From CAWVWD01 sp965662365 (lineage in GTDB: Bacteria; Bacteroidota; Bacteroidia; Chitinophagales; Saprospiraceae): DNA of 38,684 nt. Positions 22,750 to 30,654 of the stretch are shown in pieces. Within the stretch, counting starts at the first letter, position 1, and every line of letters begins with the position of its first letter. The notes below the pieces were generated by a model. That model had not been told where the DNA came from. It did not search any database and worked only from the letters and a program-made list of their open reading frames with translations. A program made the position numbers and the translations under genes. The DNA is taken from the NCBI GenBank assembly GCA_965662365.1, contig CBFIHR010000041.1:1-38684 (forward strand), written 5' to 3'.

Positions 22750-23384
22750 ATTATTATTACAGTTCTTTATTTGATACTATGAAATGTTAGTAACATTTAA
22801 CTTTAGCAGATTTATAAATTTTATTTCTAAAATAAACTTAACACGACTTTTTGATTTTAAACCTACAAGATTTTAAAAACTTTACAGGCTTATCGAGACA
22901 AATTCCTCAACCTACTTATCTCATGATATTTTTTTTAAGACATTGATATAACTTATATAAAAAATGTCATTATCCCTAATTTTATACCAAAAAATATCAT
23001 TATGTGACAATGAATATTACATTAAAAAAATCAGAATTTTTAAATACGAATTTTTAATCTCATAAAAGACACGACATACGTTATAAATAAAAAATGAGAA
23101 GTACCTATTCAATATTCTACCAATTTTTATAACATTCAATCTTAGTAAAATATATTTGGTCGTACTGATTGTCACGAACAATTCTACAAAAAAAGAGTTT
23201 AAAAGGTATTTTTGCTAAAAAGAAGTTAACACTAAATAATATCCTTTGCAACCGTATCAAATGTATAATATTTTATTGCAAATAACAGGCTTTTTTTATC
23301 AAAAAAGTCTATTTTTCAGAAAAAAACTTTCAACATTATCGTTGACAATAAAACTGTAAATCATACTTACAAACAAAAATATAG
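22750..23384. other. 635-nt intergenic region without a visible gene
   Basis: This very AT-rich gap lies between the divergent receiver and polyprenyl synthetase genes. I see no coding potential on either strand. A weak inverted GACATT/AATGTC pair is at 22939-22944 and 22963-22968. No exact TAnnTTTG element was recognised for either flanking gene. It presumably holds both promoters. Confidence 0.6.
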
Positions 23385-24359
23385 ATGAATCAATTAAATC
23401 AATTAAGAAATTTTTACGAACAATACGCTACTAATCATAAATTCACAAAAGCTCCCAAAGGCTTGTATGAACCCGTTGATTATATCTTAAATATTGGAGG
23501 CAAACGCTTACGACCTTTAATGTTATTAATGACCGCAAAGCTCTTTACAGATGATTTAGAGAAGGCTCTAGCACCTGCTTATGCGATTGAAATTTTCCAT
23601 AATTTTACCTTAGTTCACGATGATATTATGGACGCCGCACCGCTTCGTCGTGGCAAAACAACCGTTCATCACAAATGGAACGTGAACACAGGAATCTTGT
23701 CGGGCGATGTCATGCTGGTACAAGCCTACGAATATTTACGTCAAGTCGATACCACGATTTTATCCGAAGTGCTGCGTATTTTTAATGAGGTCGCTATTGG
23801 CGTTTGTGAAGGGCAACAGTACGATGTCGATTTTGAGACGATGGACAGAGTGACAATTCCGCAGTATATCAAAATGATTGAACTAAAAACATCGGTTTTG
23901 GTCGCTGGTGCAATGCGAATCGGGGCATTAGTCGGCGGTGCAAACGAAGAAGATGCTTATAATTTAGGTGAATTTGGTCGAAATATCGGTATTGCATTTC
24001 AGTTGCAAGATGATATTTTAGATACTTACGGCGATCCTGAAAAATTCGGCAAAAAAGTCGGTGGCGATATTGCTCAAAACAAAAAAACGTTTTTAGTCTT
24101 AAAATCTTTAGAATTAGCACATCCAGAAGTTGCAGCTCGTTTGAAAGATTTGCTATCTATGCACCCCGAAGATGAAGCGGGAAAAATCCGAGAAGTGACA
24201 GCTATTTTTGATTATTTGGATATTCGTAAACATGCAAATCAGAAAAAAGAAGATTATCTAAATTTGGCGTACAAACACTTAAAAGCTGTGAATATTTCAG
24301 AAGATAAAAAGCAATTATTATATGATTTTGCTCAATTTTTGATTCATAGAGATGTGTAG
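23385..24359 (+). CDS. polyprenyl (isoprenyl) diphosphate synthase
   Basis: A 324-residue all-helical trans-prenyltransferase that condenses isopentenyl diphosphate with allylic diphosphates to make quinone or carotenoid precursors. The first Asp-rich motif is DDIMD at 79-83, followed by the RRGKTTVHHKW segment. The second motif is LQDDILDTYGD near residues 206-216. GGKRLRP, which binds substrate diphosphate, is at 38-44. Residues before the first motif (Leu76-Val77, further Ala/Phe) would set chain length, but the product cannot be assigned safely. It is a single gene ending at the second copy of the 33-nt palindrome. Confidence 0.93.
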   Translation: MNQLNQLRNFYEQYATNHKFTKAPKGLYEPVDYILNIGGKRLRPLMLLMTAKLFTDDLEKALAPAYAIEIFHNFTLVHDDIMDAAPLRRGKTTVHHKWNVNTGILSGDVMLVQAYEYLRQVDTTILSEVLRIFNEVAIGVCEGQQYDVDFETMDRVTIPQYIKMIELKTSVLVAGAMRIGALVGGANEEDAYNLGEFGRNIGIAFQLQDDILDTYGDPEKFGKKVGGDIAQNKKTFLVLKSLELAHPEVAARLKDLLSMHPEDEAGKIREVTAIFDYLDIRKHANQKKEDYLNLAYKHLKAVNISEDKKQLLYDFAQFLIHRDV

Positions 24360-24388
24360 TTAGTTTGTATGATTTTTTTGCAATTATA

Positions 24389-24421
24389 AGATGAAAGGTA
24401 TTTTTTTAATGCCTTTCATCT
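24389..24421. terminator. 33-nt palindrome between convergent genes, copy 2
   Basis: AGATGAAAGGTA (24389-24400) and TGCCTTTCATCT (24410-24421) form a 12-bp stem with one G-T pair around a T-rich loop. Outer arms are identical to those at 3529-3561, and total length is also 33 nt. It lies 30 nt after the polyprenyl synthetase stop, facing a minus-strand gene. Confidence 0.75.
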
Positions 24422-24540
24422 ACACTCAATCATTATCAAGAATGACCAAACCTGTGTCAAGCCAACAATAAACATCAACAAACCTTGCCAACCTCGCCCA
24501 AAACTATCACCTTCATACGGCACTTCTTTATAAAATATTC
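24416..24540 (-). pseudogene. possible gene remnant with a membrane segment
   Basis: The minus strand keeps an open stretch of about 37 codons ending at 24416. It contains YKEVPYEGDSFGRGWQ followed by a hydrophobic helix-like LLMFIVGLTQVW. Codon choice looks coding, but an in-frame stop precedes it and no start codon fits, so it reads as the 3' end of a lost gene. Its stop overlaps the palindrome. It could also be a chance frame. The remaining gap up to 24696 shows nothing else. Confidence 0.3.
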
Positions 24541-24696
24541 AAAGTAGAAAAAGTAGAGAAAGAAACTTAATTTTTTAAGTATTTCCAACGACCTTCCATG
24601 GATTCAATTTAATAACCTCGTATCTCTCATTGTTTTTACTTTTTTAAAAAAGTTTTTCAATTGATTAGATATGAATTTGCATAATTTCGGAATAAT

Positions 24697-25521
24697 CTAT
24701 TCTTCTTCAAAATGCAAAGGCATCGTAATCGTCAAATAAGGCATCGCCAAAAAGTCTGGATTTCCATCTTTTAGACCAACATCTAATGACCATCTTTCCC
24801 TAAAGTAAGCTCGAATTGCGAAACGACACGAAAAATAAAAAGTCGAGTTCAAGTTATCATTTTCAATCGTAAAAAAATACCGATCGTAAGTATCTACATT
24901 AAACTCACCAACGAAATCAAACTTATCAAGCAACTGATATTTTCCCGCAATCGAACCAAACCACAATACTTCACTAATATTATTGCGGTACGGCACATCG
25001 TCTAACAGAATTAAACTCACATTCATACCACTTTTTAGAGTAATATTATTTTGATAATTACCAATCGTAGATTTCAAATAAATTCTCGGAGTTTCGCCCA
25101 CTGTAACTTGACGATAATAAGGAGATAAACTATTACCCATCAACTCTGCACCAAATACAACATTTACCAATGAATTACTAAAACTTTTATATTCTGCGTT
25201 TATCGACATTGGAAGGGCATAATGTTCTGAAAATCTTGAAGCATTATCATTGAAAAAGGTAAAGAAAGGGTCAAAAAGCGGCATAAACGAAAGTTTCATT
25301 CCAAACGAAAATACGTCACTTGTCGCATAACGAAACTCGCTGTACAAAAAGTTATGATTTCTAATCACGCCTTCCCCTTTTTTTAATCCGATGGCACTTT
25401 GCACGTCGCCATACCAAATATTTCTTGCTCGAATCGGGGATAGACTTTCGTCAATATTGCCTTGTGAAAACGCTGTGCTATTTATTAAACACAAAAAAAT
25501 AACATAATGGATTTTATACAT
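24697..25521 (-). CDS. secreted or outer-membrane beta-strand protein, unknown function
   Basis: A 274-residue protein with an N-terminal signal peptide (KIHYVIFLCLINSTAFSQG, cleavage near residue 20). The mature part is a series of amphipathic strands with aromatic-rich ends (NFLYSEFRYATSDVFSFGMKL, AIRAYFRERWSLDVGLKD), and the last residues are ITMPLHFEEE. This pattern suggests an outer-membrane barrel of about 10-12 strands. I do not recognise a named family. It stands alone between a palindrome and the rpsU hairpin. Confidence 0.65.
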   Translation of the reverse strand: MYKIHYVIFLCLINSTAFSQGNIDESLSPIRARNIWYGDVQSAIGLKKGEGVIRNHNFLYSEFRYATSDVFSFGMKLSFMPLFDPFFTFFNDNASRFSEHYALPMSINAEYKSFSNSLVNVVFGAELMGNSLSPYYRQVTVGETPRIYLKSTIGNYQNNITLKSGMNVSLILLDDVPYRNNISEVLWFGSIAGKYQLLDKFDFVGEFNVDTYDRYFFTIENDNLNSTFYFSCRFAIRAYFRERWSLDVGLKDGNPDFLAMPYLTITMPLHFEEE

Positions 25522-25633
25522 AGATTATACATATAATAGCTAATTTCGAGTATTCGGGAGATTTTAATAATTTTACAATTAATTATTTTAGCACCTTCCA
25601 AGACATTTACAAAATAAAAAAGGTAGAACGAAC

Positions 25634-25666
25634 TAAGCCCGATTTTCACAATGAAAATCGGGCTTA
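25634..25666. terminator. hairpin downstream of rpsU
   Basis: A perfect 15-bp stem (TAAGCCCGATTTTCA and its complement at 25652-25666) has a 3-nt loop. It lies about 60 nt after the rpsU stop and between it and the next minus-strand gene. The U-tract on the minus side is poor, so it may stabilise the mRNA end. Confidence 0.7.
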
Positions 25667-25724
25667 TCTATATAAATAGTGAAACTCGTGATTGTTGTAT
25701 TAATTCAATACAAACAATTGAGCC

Positions 25725-25913
25725 TTACTCATTTCCGTATTTCTCTTCAATATATGCAGCCTTTAAAACTTCTGCACGACGCTCAACTGAAGGTTTAGTG
25801 AAATGTTTGCGACGACGCAATTCTTTCATTTGACCTGAACGATTAAATTTATTTTTGTACTGCTTTAAAGCTCTGTCGATTGATTCGTTGTCCTTAATGT
25901 TGATAACTAACAT
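25725..25913 (-). CDS. rpsU: ribosomal protein bS21
   Basis: A 62-residue small-subunit protein. It has the typical N-terminal MLVINIKDNESIDRALKQYK and a basic helical middle with KELRRRKHFTKPSVERR. In Bacteroidota ribosomes bS21 is known to help bury the anti-Shine-Dalgarno tail of 16S rRNA. The gene is monocistronic, with an exact -7 promoter element, a leader of about 45 nt, a clear Shine-Dalgarno site and a strong 3' hairpin. Confidence 0.97.
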   Translation of the reverse strand: MLVINIKDNESIDRALKQYKNKFNRSGQMKELRRRKHFTKPSVERRAEVLKAAYIEEKYGNE

Positions 25914-25918
25914 GTAAT

Positions 25919-25925
25919 CTCCTCT
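25919..25925 (-). promoter_or_regulatory. strong Shine-Dalgarno site of rpsU
   Basis: The minus strand reads AGAGGAG, five nt before the ATG. Nearly all other genes in the window lack such a site. The site fits the published model in which bS21-lacking ribosomes, with exposed anti-SD, preferentially translate rpsU. Confidence 0.8.
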
Positions 25926-25963
25926 TTTCGTTTTTTATTAAAAAATAGTTTCAAAATTGACTG

Positions 25964-25971
25964 CAAAGATA
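25964..25971 (-). promoter_or_regulatory. rpsU -7 promoter element
   Basis: The minus strand reads TATCTTTG, an exact match to TAnnTTTG, about 50 nt upstream of the start codon. A T-rich stretch upstream (TTTTCATTTTT) could supply the -33 contact. Confidence 0.65.
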
Positions 25972-26068
25972 ATCATTATTCATTAAAAATGAAAATTTAA
26001 TTTCAGTAGTTTCAGTAGTTTTTTTGTTTCAGTAATCTCTTTCATAAAAAACCGCCAAAACTATCGTT

Positions 26069-26869
26069 TTACTTCCCCAATTCTACCGCTCTATCAAAAG
26101 CTGCTTTTGCACCGTTTTTAATATCGTGATTGACGGTTGTAGATTGAAAAACCTTCAATGCGGCTTCGGTTGTTCCACCTTTCGACGATACTTTTTTGAT
26201 CCAATCCGAACACGATAAATCATTTCGATTTTGTAAATGCACCGAACCCAAAAAGGTTTGTTCTACTAATAATTCTGCTTGTGAAGTTGTAAAACCAAGA
26301 CTTTTCGCCGCATCTACCATTGCATTCATAAAGAAATAAACATACGCTGGCCCAGAACCAGAAATTGCAGTCGCTGCATCAATCATGCTTTCATCATCAA
26401 GATAAATCGTCTTGCCAGTTGTATTTAATAAATTATGAACCGCCACCAATTCCGAACGAGTGACCGAATCCGCAGACGTAAATGCCGTCATGCCCATTCC
26501 GATTTGTGCCGGTAAATTTGGCATCGCTCGAATGATTTTTGTTACATTCAAGGAAGTCGCAATAGCTTCAATTTTCACGCCAGCCATAATGGACAAAAAC
26601 ACTTGATTATCTGTCGCATAAGGTTTTATCGCTTCAAACAAAGCTGGCGTATCTTGCGGTTTTACCGCCAAAATTACCACATCAGCTTTTGGTAAACAAG
26701 CTTTCGGATGTCCGTAAACTGTTCCAATATTTTTCTTCGCTAATTCTGCTGCTCGACTTTCAGATTTTTCCAAAATCATCATATCCGCAGCCGTTGCAAC
26801 GTGTGCTTTTAAAAAACTTGTGGCGTAGGTCAGCCCCATATTTCCACCACCAATTAATAGAATTTTCAA
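26069..26869 (-). CDS. proC: pyrroline-5-carboxylate reductase
   Basis: A 266-residue NAD(P)H-dependent enzyme for the last step of proline synthesis. The Rossmann motif GGGNMG is at residues 7-12. AVKPQDTPAL follows in the N-domain, and the family signature ISGSGPAYVYFFMNAMVDAA lies near residues 168-187. The C-terminus contains the expected SSKGGTTEAAL. The reading frame starts with TTG at 26867-26869: no in-frame ATG lies between the upstream stop and the Rossmann motif, and starting here gives the expected MKILLIGGGNMG. dcd lies 48 nt upstream on the same strand. Confidence 0.95.
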   Translation of the reverse strand: MKILLIGGGNMGLTYATSFLKAHVATAADMMILEKSESRAAELAKKNIGTVYGHPKACLPKADVVILAVKPQDTPALFEAIKPYATDNQVFLSIMAGVKIEAIATSLNVTKIIRAMPNLPAQIGMGMTAFTSADSVTRSELVAVHNLLNTTGKTIYLDDESMIDAATAISGSGPAYVYFFMNAMVDAAKSLGFTTSQAELLVEQTFLGSVHLQNRNDLSCSDWIKKVSSKGGTTEAALKVFQSTTVNHDIKNGAKAAFDRAVELGK

Positions 26870-26885
26870 AATTAAGTATTTTGTG

Positions 26886-26914
26886 GTAGAAACGTTAGAA
26901 TATACCGTTTCTAC
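26886..26914. repeat. hairpin between dcd and proC
   Basis: Arms GTAGAAACG (26886-26894) and CGTTTCTAC (26906-26914) form a perfect 9-bp stem with an 11-nt loop, directly after the dcd stop and 17 nt before the proC start. There is no U-tract, so attenuation or transcript processing is as likely as termination. Confidence 0.6.
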
Positions 26915-26917
26915 GAT

Positions 26918-27454
26918 TTAAAAACGATTTTTCCACATCATAGACTCCACAGGTTTCTGCGTTCTACTCGTGTATTTTGCGTTTTTCTTTTTATTATAAT
27001 AATTTTCAATATCGCCTTCTACAGCAAAATAAATCAATTGTCCAATCGGCATTCCAGCATAAATACGAACTGGCATTGTTACCGATATTTCTAACGTCCA
27101 AGTATTACAAAAACCAACATCACCCTTTCCGGCTGTTGCATGGATGTCAATTCCCAAACGACCGACACTTGACTTGCCTTCCAAGAAAGGAACAGAATTA
27201 TGCGTTTCTGTGTATTCTTCAGTGACCCCTAAATACAACGTGCCAGGTTCGAGTACGAAACCATCTTCAGGTATCTCAAAATGCTCAATTTCATTGTGTT
27301 TTTTTGCGTCTAACACCCGACTTTTGTAACATGCCAAATACTTTCCCAAATGCACATCGTAACTATTCGTCCCTAGACAGCTTCGATCATAAGGTTCAAT
27401 CACAATTTCCCCTTTTTCAATCGACTCCAAAATTTTTTTATCTGATAATATCAA
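26918..27454 (-). CDS. dcd: dCTP deaminase
   Basis: A 178-residue enzyme of the dUTPase fold that converts dCTP to dUTP for dTMP synthesis. Conserved segments are GTNSYDVHLG, LEGKSSVGRLGIDIHATAGKGD and GMPIGQLIYF. The catalytic Glu is probably that of WTLEISV near residue 128. The start is TTG at 27452-27454, giving MILSDKKILESIEKG, the normal family N-terminus; there is no upstream ATG. It precedes proC on the same strand. Confidence 0.95.
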   Translation of the reverse strand: MILSDKKILESIEKGEIVIEPYDRSCLGTNSYDVHLGKYLACYKSRVLDAKKHNEIEHFEIPEDGFVLEPGTLYLGVTEEYTETHNSVPFLEGKSSVGRLGIDIHATAGKGDVGFCNTWTLEISVTMPVRIYAGMPIGQLIYFAVEGDIENYYNKKKNAKYTSRTQKPVESMMWKNRF

Positions 27455-27462
27455 TTTTTCTA

Positions 27463-27558
27463 ATTAGTGATTAGTAATTAGTGATTAGTTTTTGAGTGAT
27501 TAGTAATTAGCAAAAATCAATTGTTAATCACGTACCAACTAATCACTGATCACTAATG
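27463..27558. repeat. ATTAGTGATTAGT direct and inverted repeats between the WD40 gene and dcd
   Basis: AGTGATTAGTAATTAG occurs at 27466-27481 and 27495-27510. An inverted relative, CTAATCACTGATCACTAAT, at 27539-27557 overlaps the last codons of the WD40 gene. The inverted copy can pair with the first direct copy over 19 nt with two mismatches. It may terminate WD40 transcripts ahead of dcd or be a spreading short repeat. Confidence 0.65.
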
Positions 27559-28448
27559 TCCCAAACCATGACTGTCCTGTCGTCTGAAACAGAAATCAGC
27601 CAATCGTTGTAGTTTGTCCAAAGTAATTTATTAACTGAATTAATATGTCCACCGAGTTTGATAACATCAATAACTTTTAATAATTCGTAAGTATTTTTAT
27701 TCCAAATTTTTATCGTTTTATCTCTGCTGGCTGTCGCCAAAAGTGCTTTTGTCGGATGAAAAGCGATATTGTTAATCGTAAACCAATGTGCCGGTTGACT
27801 ATTAATATTTACAAAATTATCATTTAAATCCCATACCTTTAAATGTGCATCTCGGCTTCCGCTAAATAATTTTGTGCCATTTTCGGCAAACTTAGCCGTA
27901 AAAACCGAGTTTTCGTGTGCCGAAACGATTCGATGTTTAATATTCAACATATTATCCAAAAAATAAATTGAATTATCACTCGAACCAACGACAAACCGTT
28001 TTCCAAAATAATCATAATCTATACTTCTAAGGCTCTGATTCGACAACTGAATGGACTCCACAATGCTTTGCGTCTCAATATTCCATTTTGCCAGTTTTCC
28101 CTTTCCACCAACTGTATAAATATGATTATCCAATTCTAAGATATCAAAAACGCCTTTTTCGTGAAATTGACTATTTTTCAAATCCGTTTTAGCATTCAAA
28201 TCCACCCAATGCAAACCACCGAACATATTTCCGACAACAACCCAATTATTGTTTTTTAAATAAGCCATCGAAAAAATATTGGTTTCTACTTTTGCAACCA
28301 CCTTTGCCGTTTCAAAATTCGTTAAATCCCACTCAATTACCCAACCGTCGCCTGCTCCAGTCAGCACTTTATGTGCTTCTTGACCTTGAACAATCGTATA
28401 AATTGAACCGTTATGACCTGTAAGTTTAGCAATTTGTTTCGCATTCAT
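27543..28448 (-). CDS. WD40 repeat protein
   Basis: A 301-residue beta-propeller of about seven WD40 blades, with clear repeat ends such as VIEWDLTN, LKVWDLND, IKIWNKNT and MVWDISDQ. No catalytic domain or signal peptide is present, so it is a cytoplasmic scaffold with unknown partners. I chose the ATG at 28446-28448 (MNAKQIAKLTGHNG), not a longer frame starting at 28535. An exact -7 element lies only 4 nt upstream of this ATG, which puts the extension outside the transcript and suggests a leaderless mRNA. Divergent from lepA. Confidence 0.88.
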   Translation of the reverse strand: MNAKQIAKLTGHNGSIYTIVQGQEAHKVLTGAGDGWVIEWDLTNFETAKVVAKVETNIFSMAYLKNNNWVVVGNMFGGLHWVDLNAKTDLKNSQFHEKGVFDILELDNHIYTVGGKGKLAKWNIETQSIVESIQLSNQSLRSIDYDYFGKRFVVGSSDNSIYFLDNMLNIKHRIVSAHENSVFTAKFAENGTKLFSGSRDAHLKVWDLNDNFVNINSQPAHWFTINNIAFHPTKALLATASRDKTIKIWNKNTYELLKVIDVIKLGGHINSVNKLLWTNYNDWLISVSDDRTVMVWDISDQ

Positions 28449-28452
28449 GCCG

Positions 28453-28460
28453 CAAAGATA
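28453..28460 (-). promoter_or_regulatory. -7 element of the WD40 gene, predicting a leaderless transcript
   Basis: The minus strand reads TATCTTTG followed by CGGC and the ATG. With transcription starting 4-7 nt after the -7 element, the mRNA would begin at or next to the start codon. Confidence 0.6.
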
Positions 28461-28587
28461 AGTACTGCCTGCTGGATTCTGGTCACTTGACGCTGGATTC
28501 TTAAAACACATTGATAAGCAATCAGAAAAAAGCACGAATAATTAAAATTATTTAGATTTAAAATAGATAAAATTATTTTTCCTTATT

Positions 28588-28626
28588 AATTCAATTCAAA
28601 ACTGTATTTTTGTGGTCGAATTGAAT
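28588..28626 (+). promoter_or_regulatory. lepA promoter with a flanking inverted repeat
   Basis: TATTTTTG at 28605-28612 matches TAnnTTTG exactly. It is enclosed by a perfect 9-bp inverted repeat, ATTCAATTC (28589-28597) and GAATTGAAT (28618-28626). The start codon is about 130 nt downstream. The dyad could be an operator. Confidence 0.5.
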
Positions 28627-28743
28627 CATTCAAGACTTACTCAATTTATTATTTGATACTAAATGTTAAATTATTAAAACATAAGTTATTAATAATCAAT
28701 AAGATACAATTCGACAAAATAAGACTGAATAGAAGAAATACCT

Positions 28744-30537
28744 ATGAAAAATATTAGAAACTTTTGTATAATAGCACATATTGACCACGGTAAAAGTACT
28801 TTGGCTGACCGTTTGTTAGAGTTGACCGCCACTATTTCTGAGCGTGATATGCAAAATCAGGCTTTAGATGATATGGACTTGGAGCGTGAAAAAGGGATTA
28901 CGATTAAATCTCATGCGATTCAAATGAAGCATATTAGAGATGGTGAAGAATATACTTTAAATCTAATTGATACGCCAGGTCACGTTGATTTTTCTTACGA
29001 AGTTTCTCGCTCGATTGCCGCTTGTGAAGGTGCATTATTGATTGTCGATGCCGCACAAGGGATTCAGGCTCAAACGATTTCTAATTTGTATTTGGCTTTA
29101 GAACATGATTTAGAAATCATCCCGGTTATTAATAAAATCGATATGCCGAGTGCAATGGTCGAAGAAGTACAAGACCAAATTGAAGATTTGATTGGGACAG
29201 ATCCTGCCGATATGGTTTTGTGTAGTGCCAAAACTGGTTTCGGTGTCGATGATGTTTTGAATGCGATTATTGACCGAGTACCTGCTCCGAAAGGTGCGGT
29301 TGATGCACCGCTTCAAGCCTTGATTTTTGATTCACACTTTAATTCTTTCCGTGGTGTCATCGCTTATTTTCGAGTGATGAACGGAAAATTGAAAAAAAAT
29401 CAAAGAGTTCGCTTTATGAATACGAAAAGTGAATATCAAGCGAATGAAATCGGGGTCTTACAAATGACTCAAGTTCCTCAAAAAGAAATCAGTGCTGGAA
29501 ATGTAGGATATATTGTTACAGGAATCAAGGAATCTAAAGAAATTAAAGTCGGTGATACTATTACGCTGGCAGACGATCCGGCATCGGCGGCAATTCAAGG
29601 TTTTGAGGAAGTTAAACCGATGGTTTACGCCGGTATTTTCCCGATGGACAGTGACGATTACGAATCATTAAGAGATAGCTTAGAAAAACTTCAATTGAAT
29701 GATGCGTCTTTAGTTTACGAACCAGAAACGTCTGAAGCCTTGGGCTTTGGTTTCCGTTGTGGCTTCTTAGGAATGTTGCACATGGAGATTATTCAAGAGC
29801 GACTAACTCGTGAATTTGATCAAAATGTACTAACGACCGTTCCGAACGTAAGTTACTTTGCAACCTTGAAAAAAGATAATGAACGCATCTCGATTCGGAC
29901 TCCGAGCGATATGCCTGACCCGACACTTATTGATTCTATCGAAGAGCCTTTTATCAATGCTCAAATTATCTCAAAGCCAGAGTTTATCGGAGCAATTATG
30001 AATTTATGTCTGGATAAAAGAGGCATGATTAAAAATCAAGTTTATTTGTCCGAAACTCGTGTAGAATTGACATTTGACTTGCCTTTAGCCGAGATTGTAT
30101 TTGATTTTTATGATAAATTAAAGTCGATTTCAAAAGGTTATGCGTCTTTCGATTATTATGTGACTGGTTTCCAGCAATCGGACTTGGTACGTATGGATAT
30201 AAAATTAAATGGTGAATCTGTCGATGCTTTTTCATCTTTAATACATAGAACAAAAGCTCAAAGTTTTGGGCGACGATTGTGTAAAAAGTTAAAAGAACTA
30301 CTACCTCGTCAGCAGTTTATGATTGCAATTCAGGCGGCTATCGGTGCAAAAGTTATCGCTCGTGAAACGATTTCTGCTTTACGAAAAGATGTGACCGCAA
30401 AATGTTATGGTGGTGATATTACTCGTAAACGTAAGTTATTAGAAAAACAGAAAAAAGGTAAGAAAAAAATGCGTCAAGTAGGGTCGGTGCAAGTACCACA
30501 AAAAGCATTCATGGCCGTTCTAAAATTAGATGACTAA
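28744..30537 (+). CDS. lepA: elongation factor 4 (LepA)
   Basis: A 597-residue ribosome-associated GTPase that assists translation under stress and subunit assembly. G1 is AHIDHGKST (residues 11-19), G3 DTPGH and G4 NKID. The conserved FGFRCGFLGMLHMEI marks the EF-G-like domain III/V region, and the LepA-specific C-terminal domain ends in GGDITRKRKLLEKQKKGKKK and VPQKAF. Length and domain order are normal. It is a single gene closed by a strong terminator. Confidence 0.98.
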   Translation: MKNIRNFCIIAHIDHGKSTLADRLLELTATISERDMQNQALDDMDLEREKGITIKSHAIQMKHIRDGEEYTLNLIDTPGHVDFSYEVSRSIAACEGALLIVDAAQGIQAQTISNLYLALEHDLEIIPVINKIDMPSAMVEEVQDQIEDLIGTDPADMVLCSAKTGFGVDDVLNAIIDRVPAPKGAVDAPLQALIFDSHFNSFRGVIAYFRVMNGKLKKNQRVRFMNTKSEYQANEIGVLQMTQVPQKEISAGNVGYIVTGIKESKEIKVGDTITLADDPASAAIQGFEEVKPMVYAGIFPMDSDDYESLRDSLEKLQLNDASLVYEPETSEALGFGFRCGFLGMLHMEIIQERLTREFDQNVLTTVPNVSYFATLKKDNERISIRTPSDMPDPTLIDSIEEPFINAQIISKPEFIGAIMNLCLDKRGMIKNQVYLSETRVELTFDLPLAEIVFDFYDKLKSISKGYASFDYYVTGFQQSDLVRMDIKLNGESVDAFSSLIHRTKAQSFGRRLCKKLKELLPRQQFMIAIQAAIGAKVIARETISALRKDVTAKCYGGDITRKRKLLEKQKKGKKKMRQVGSVQVPQKAFMAVLKLDD

Positions 30538-30566
30538 TTGACGAAACTTATTGTCTTATAAATTTA

Positions 30567-30597
30567 AAGCCTCAAACTTTCGAGTTTGAGGCTTTTC
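30567..30597 (+). terminator. lepA intrinsic terminator
   Basis: A perfect 12-bp stem (AAGCCTCAAACT and AGTTTGAGGCTT) with the stable tetraloop TTCG, followed by T residues, lies 29 nt after the stop. Confidence 0.9.
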
Positions 30598-30654
30598 TCA
30601 TTTTATTAATTACTAATTTTTGTAATTTTAAGCCAAATCAAAAACTACAACCAG

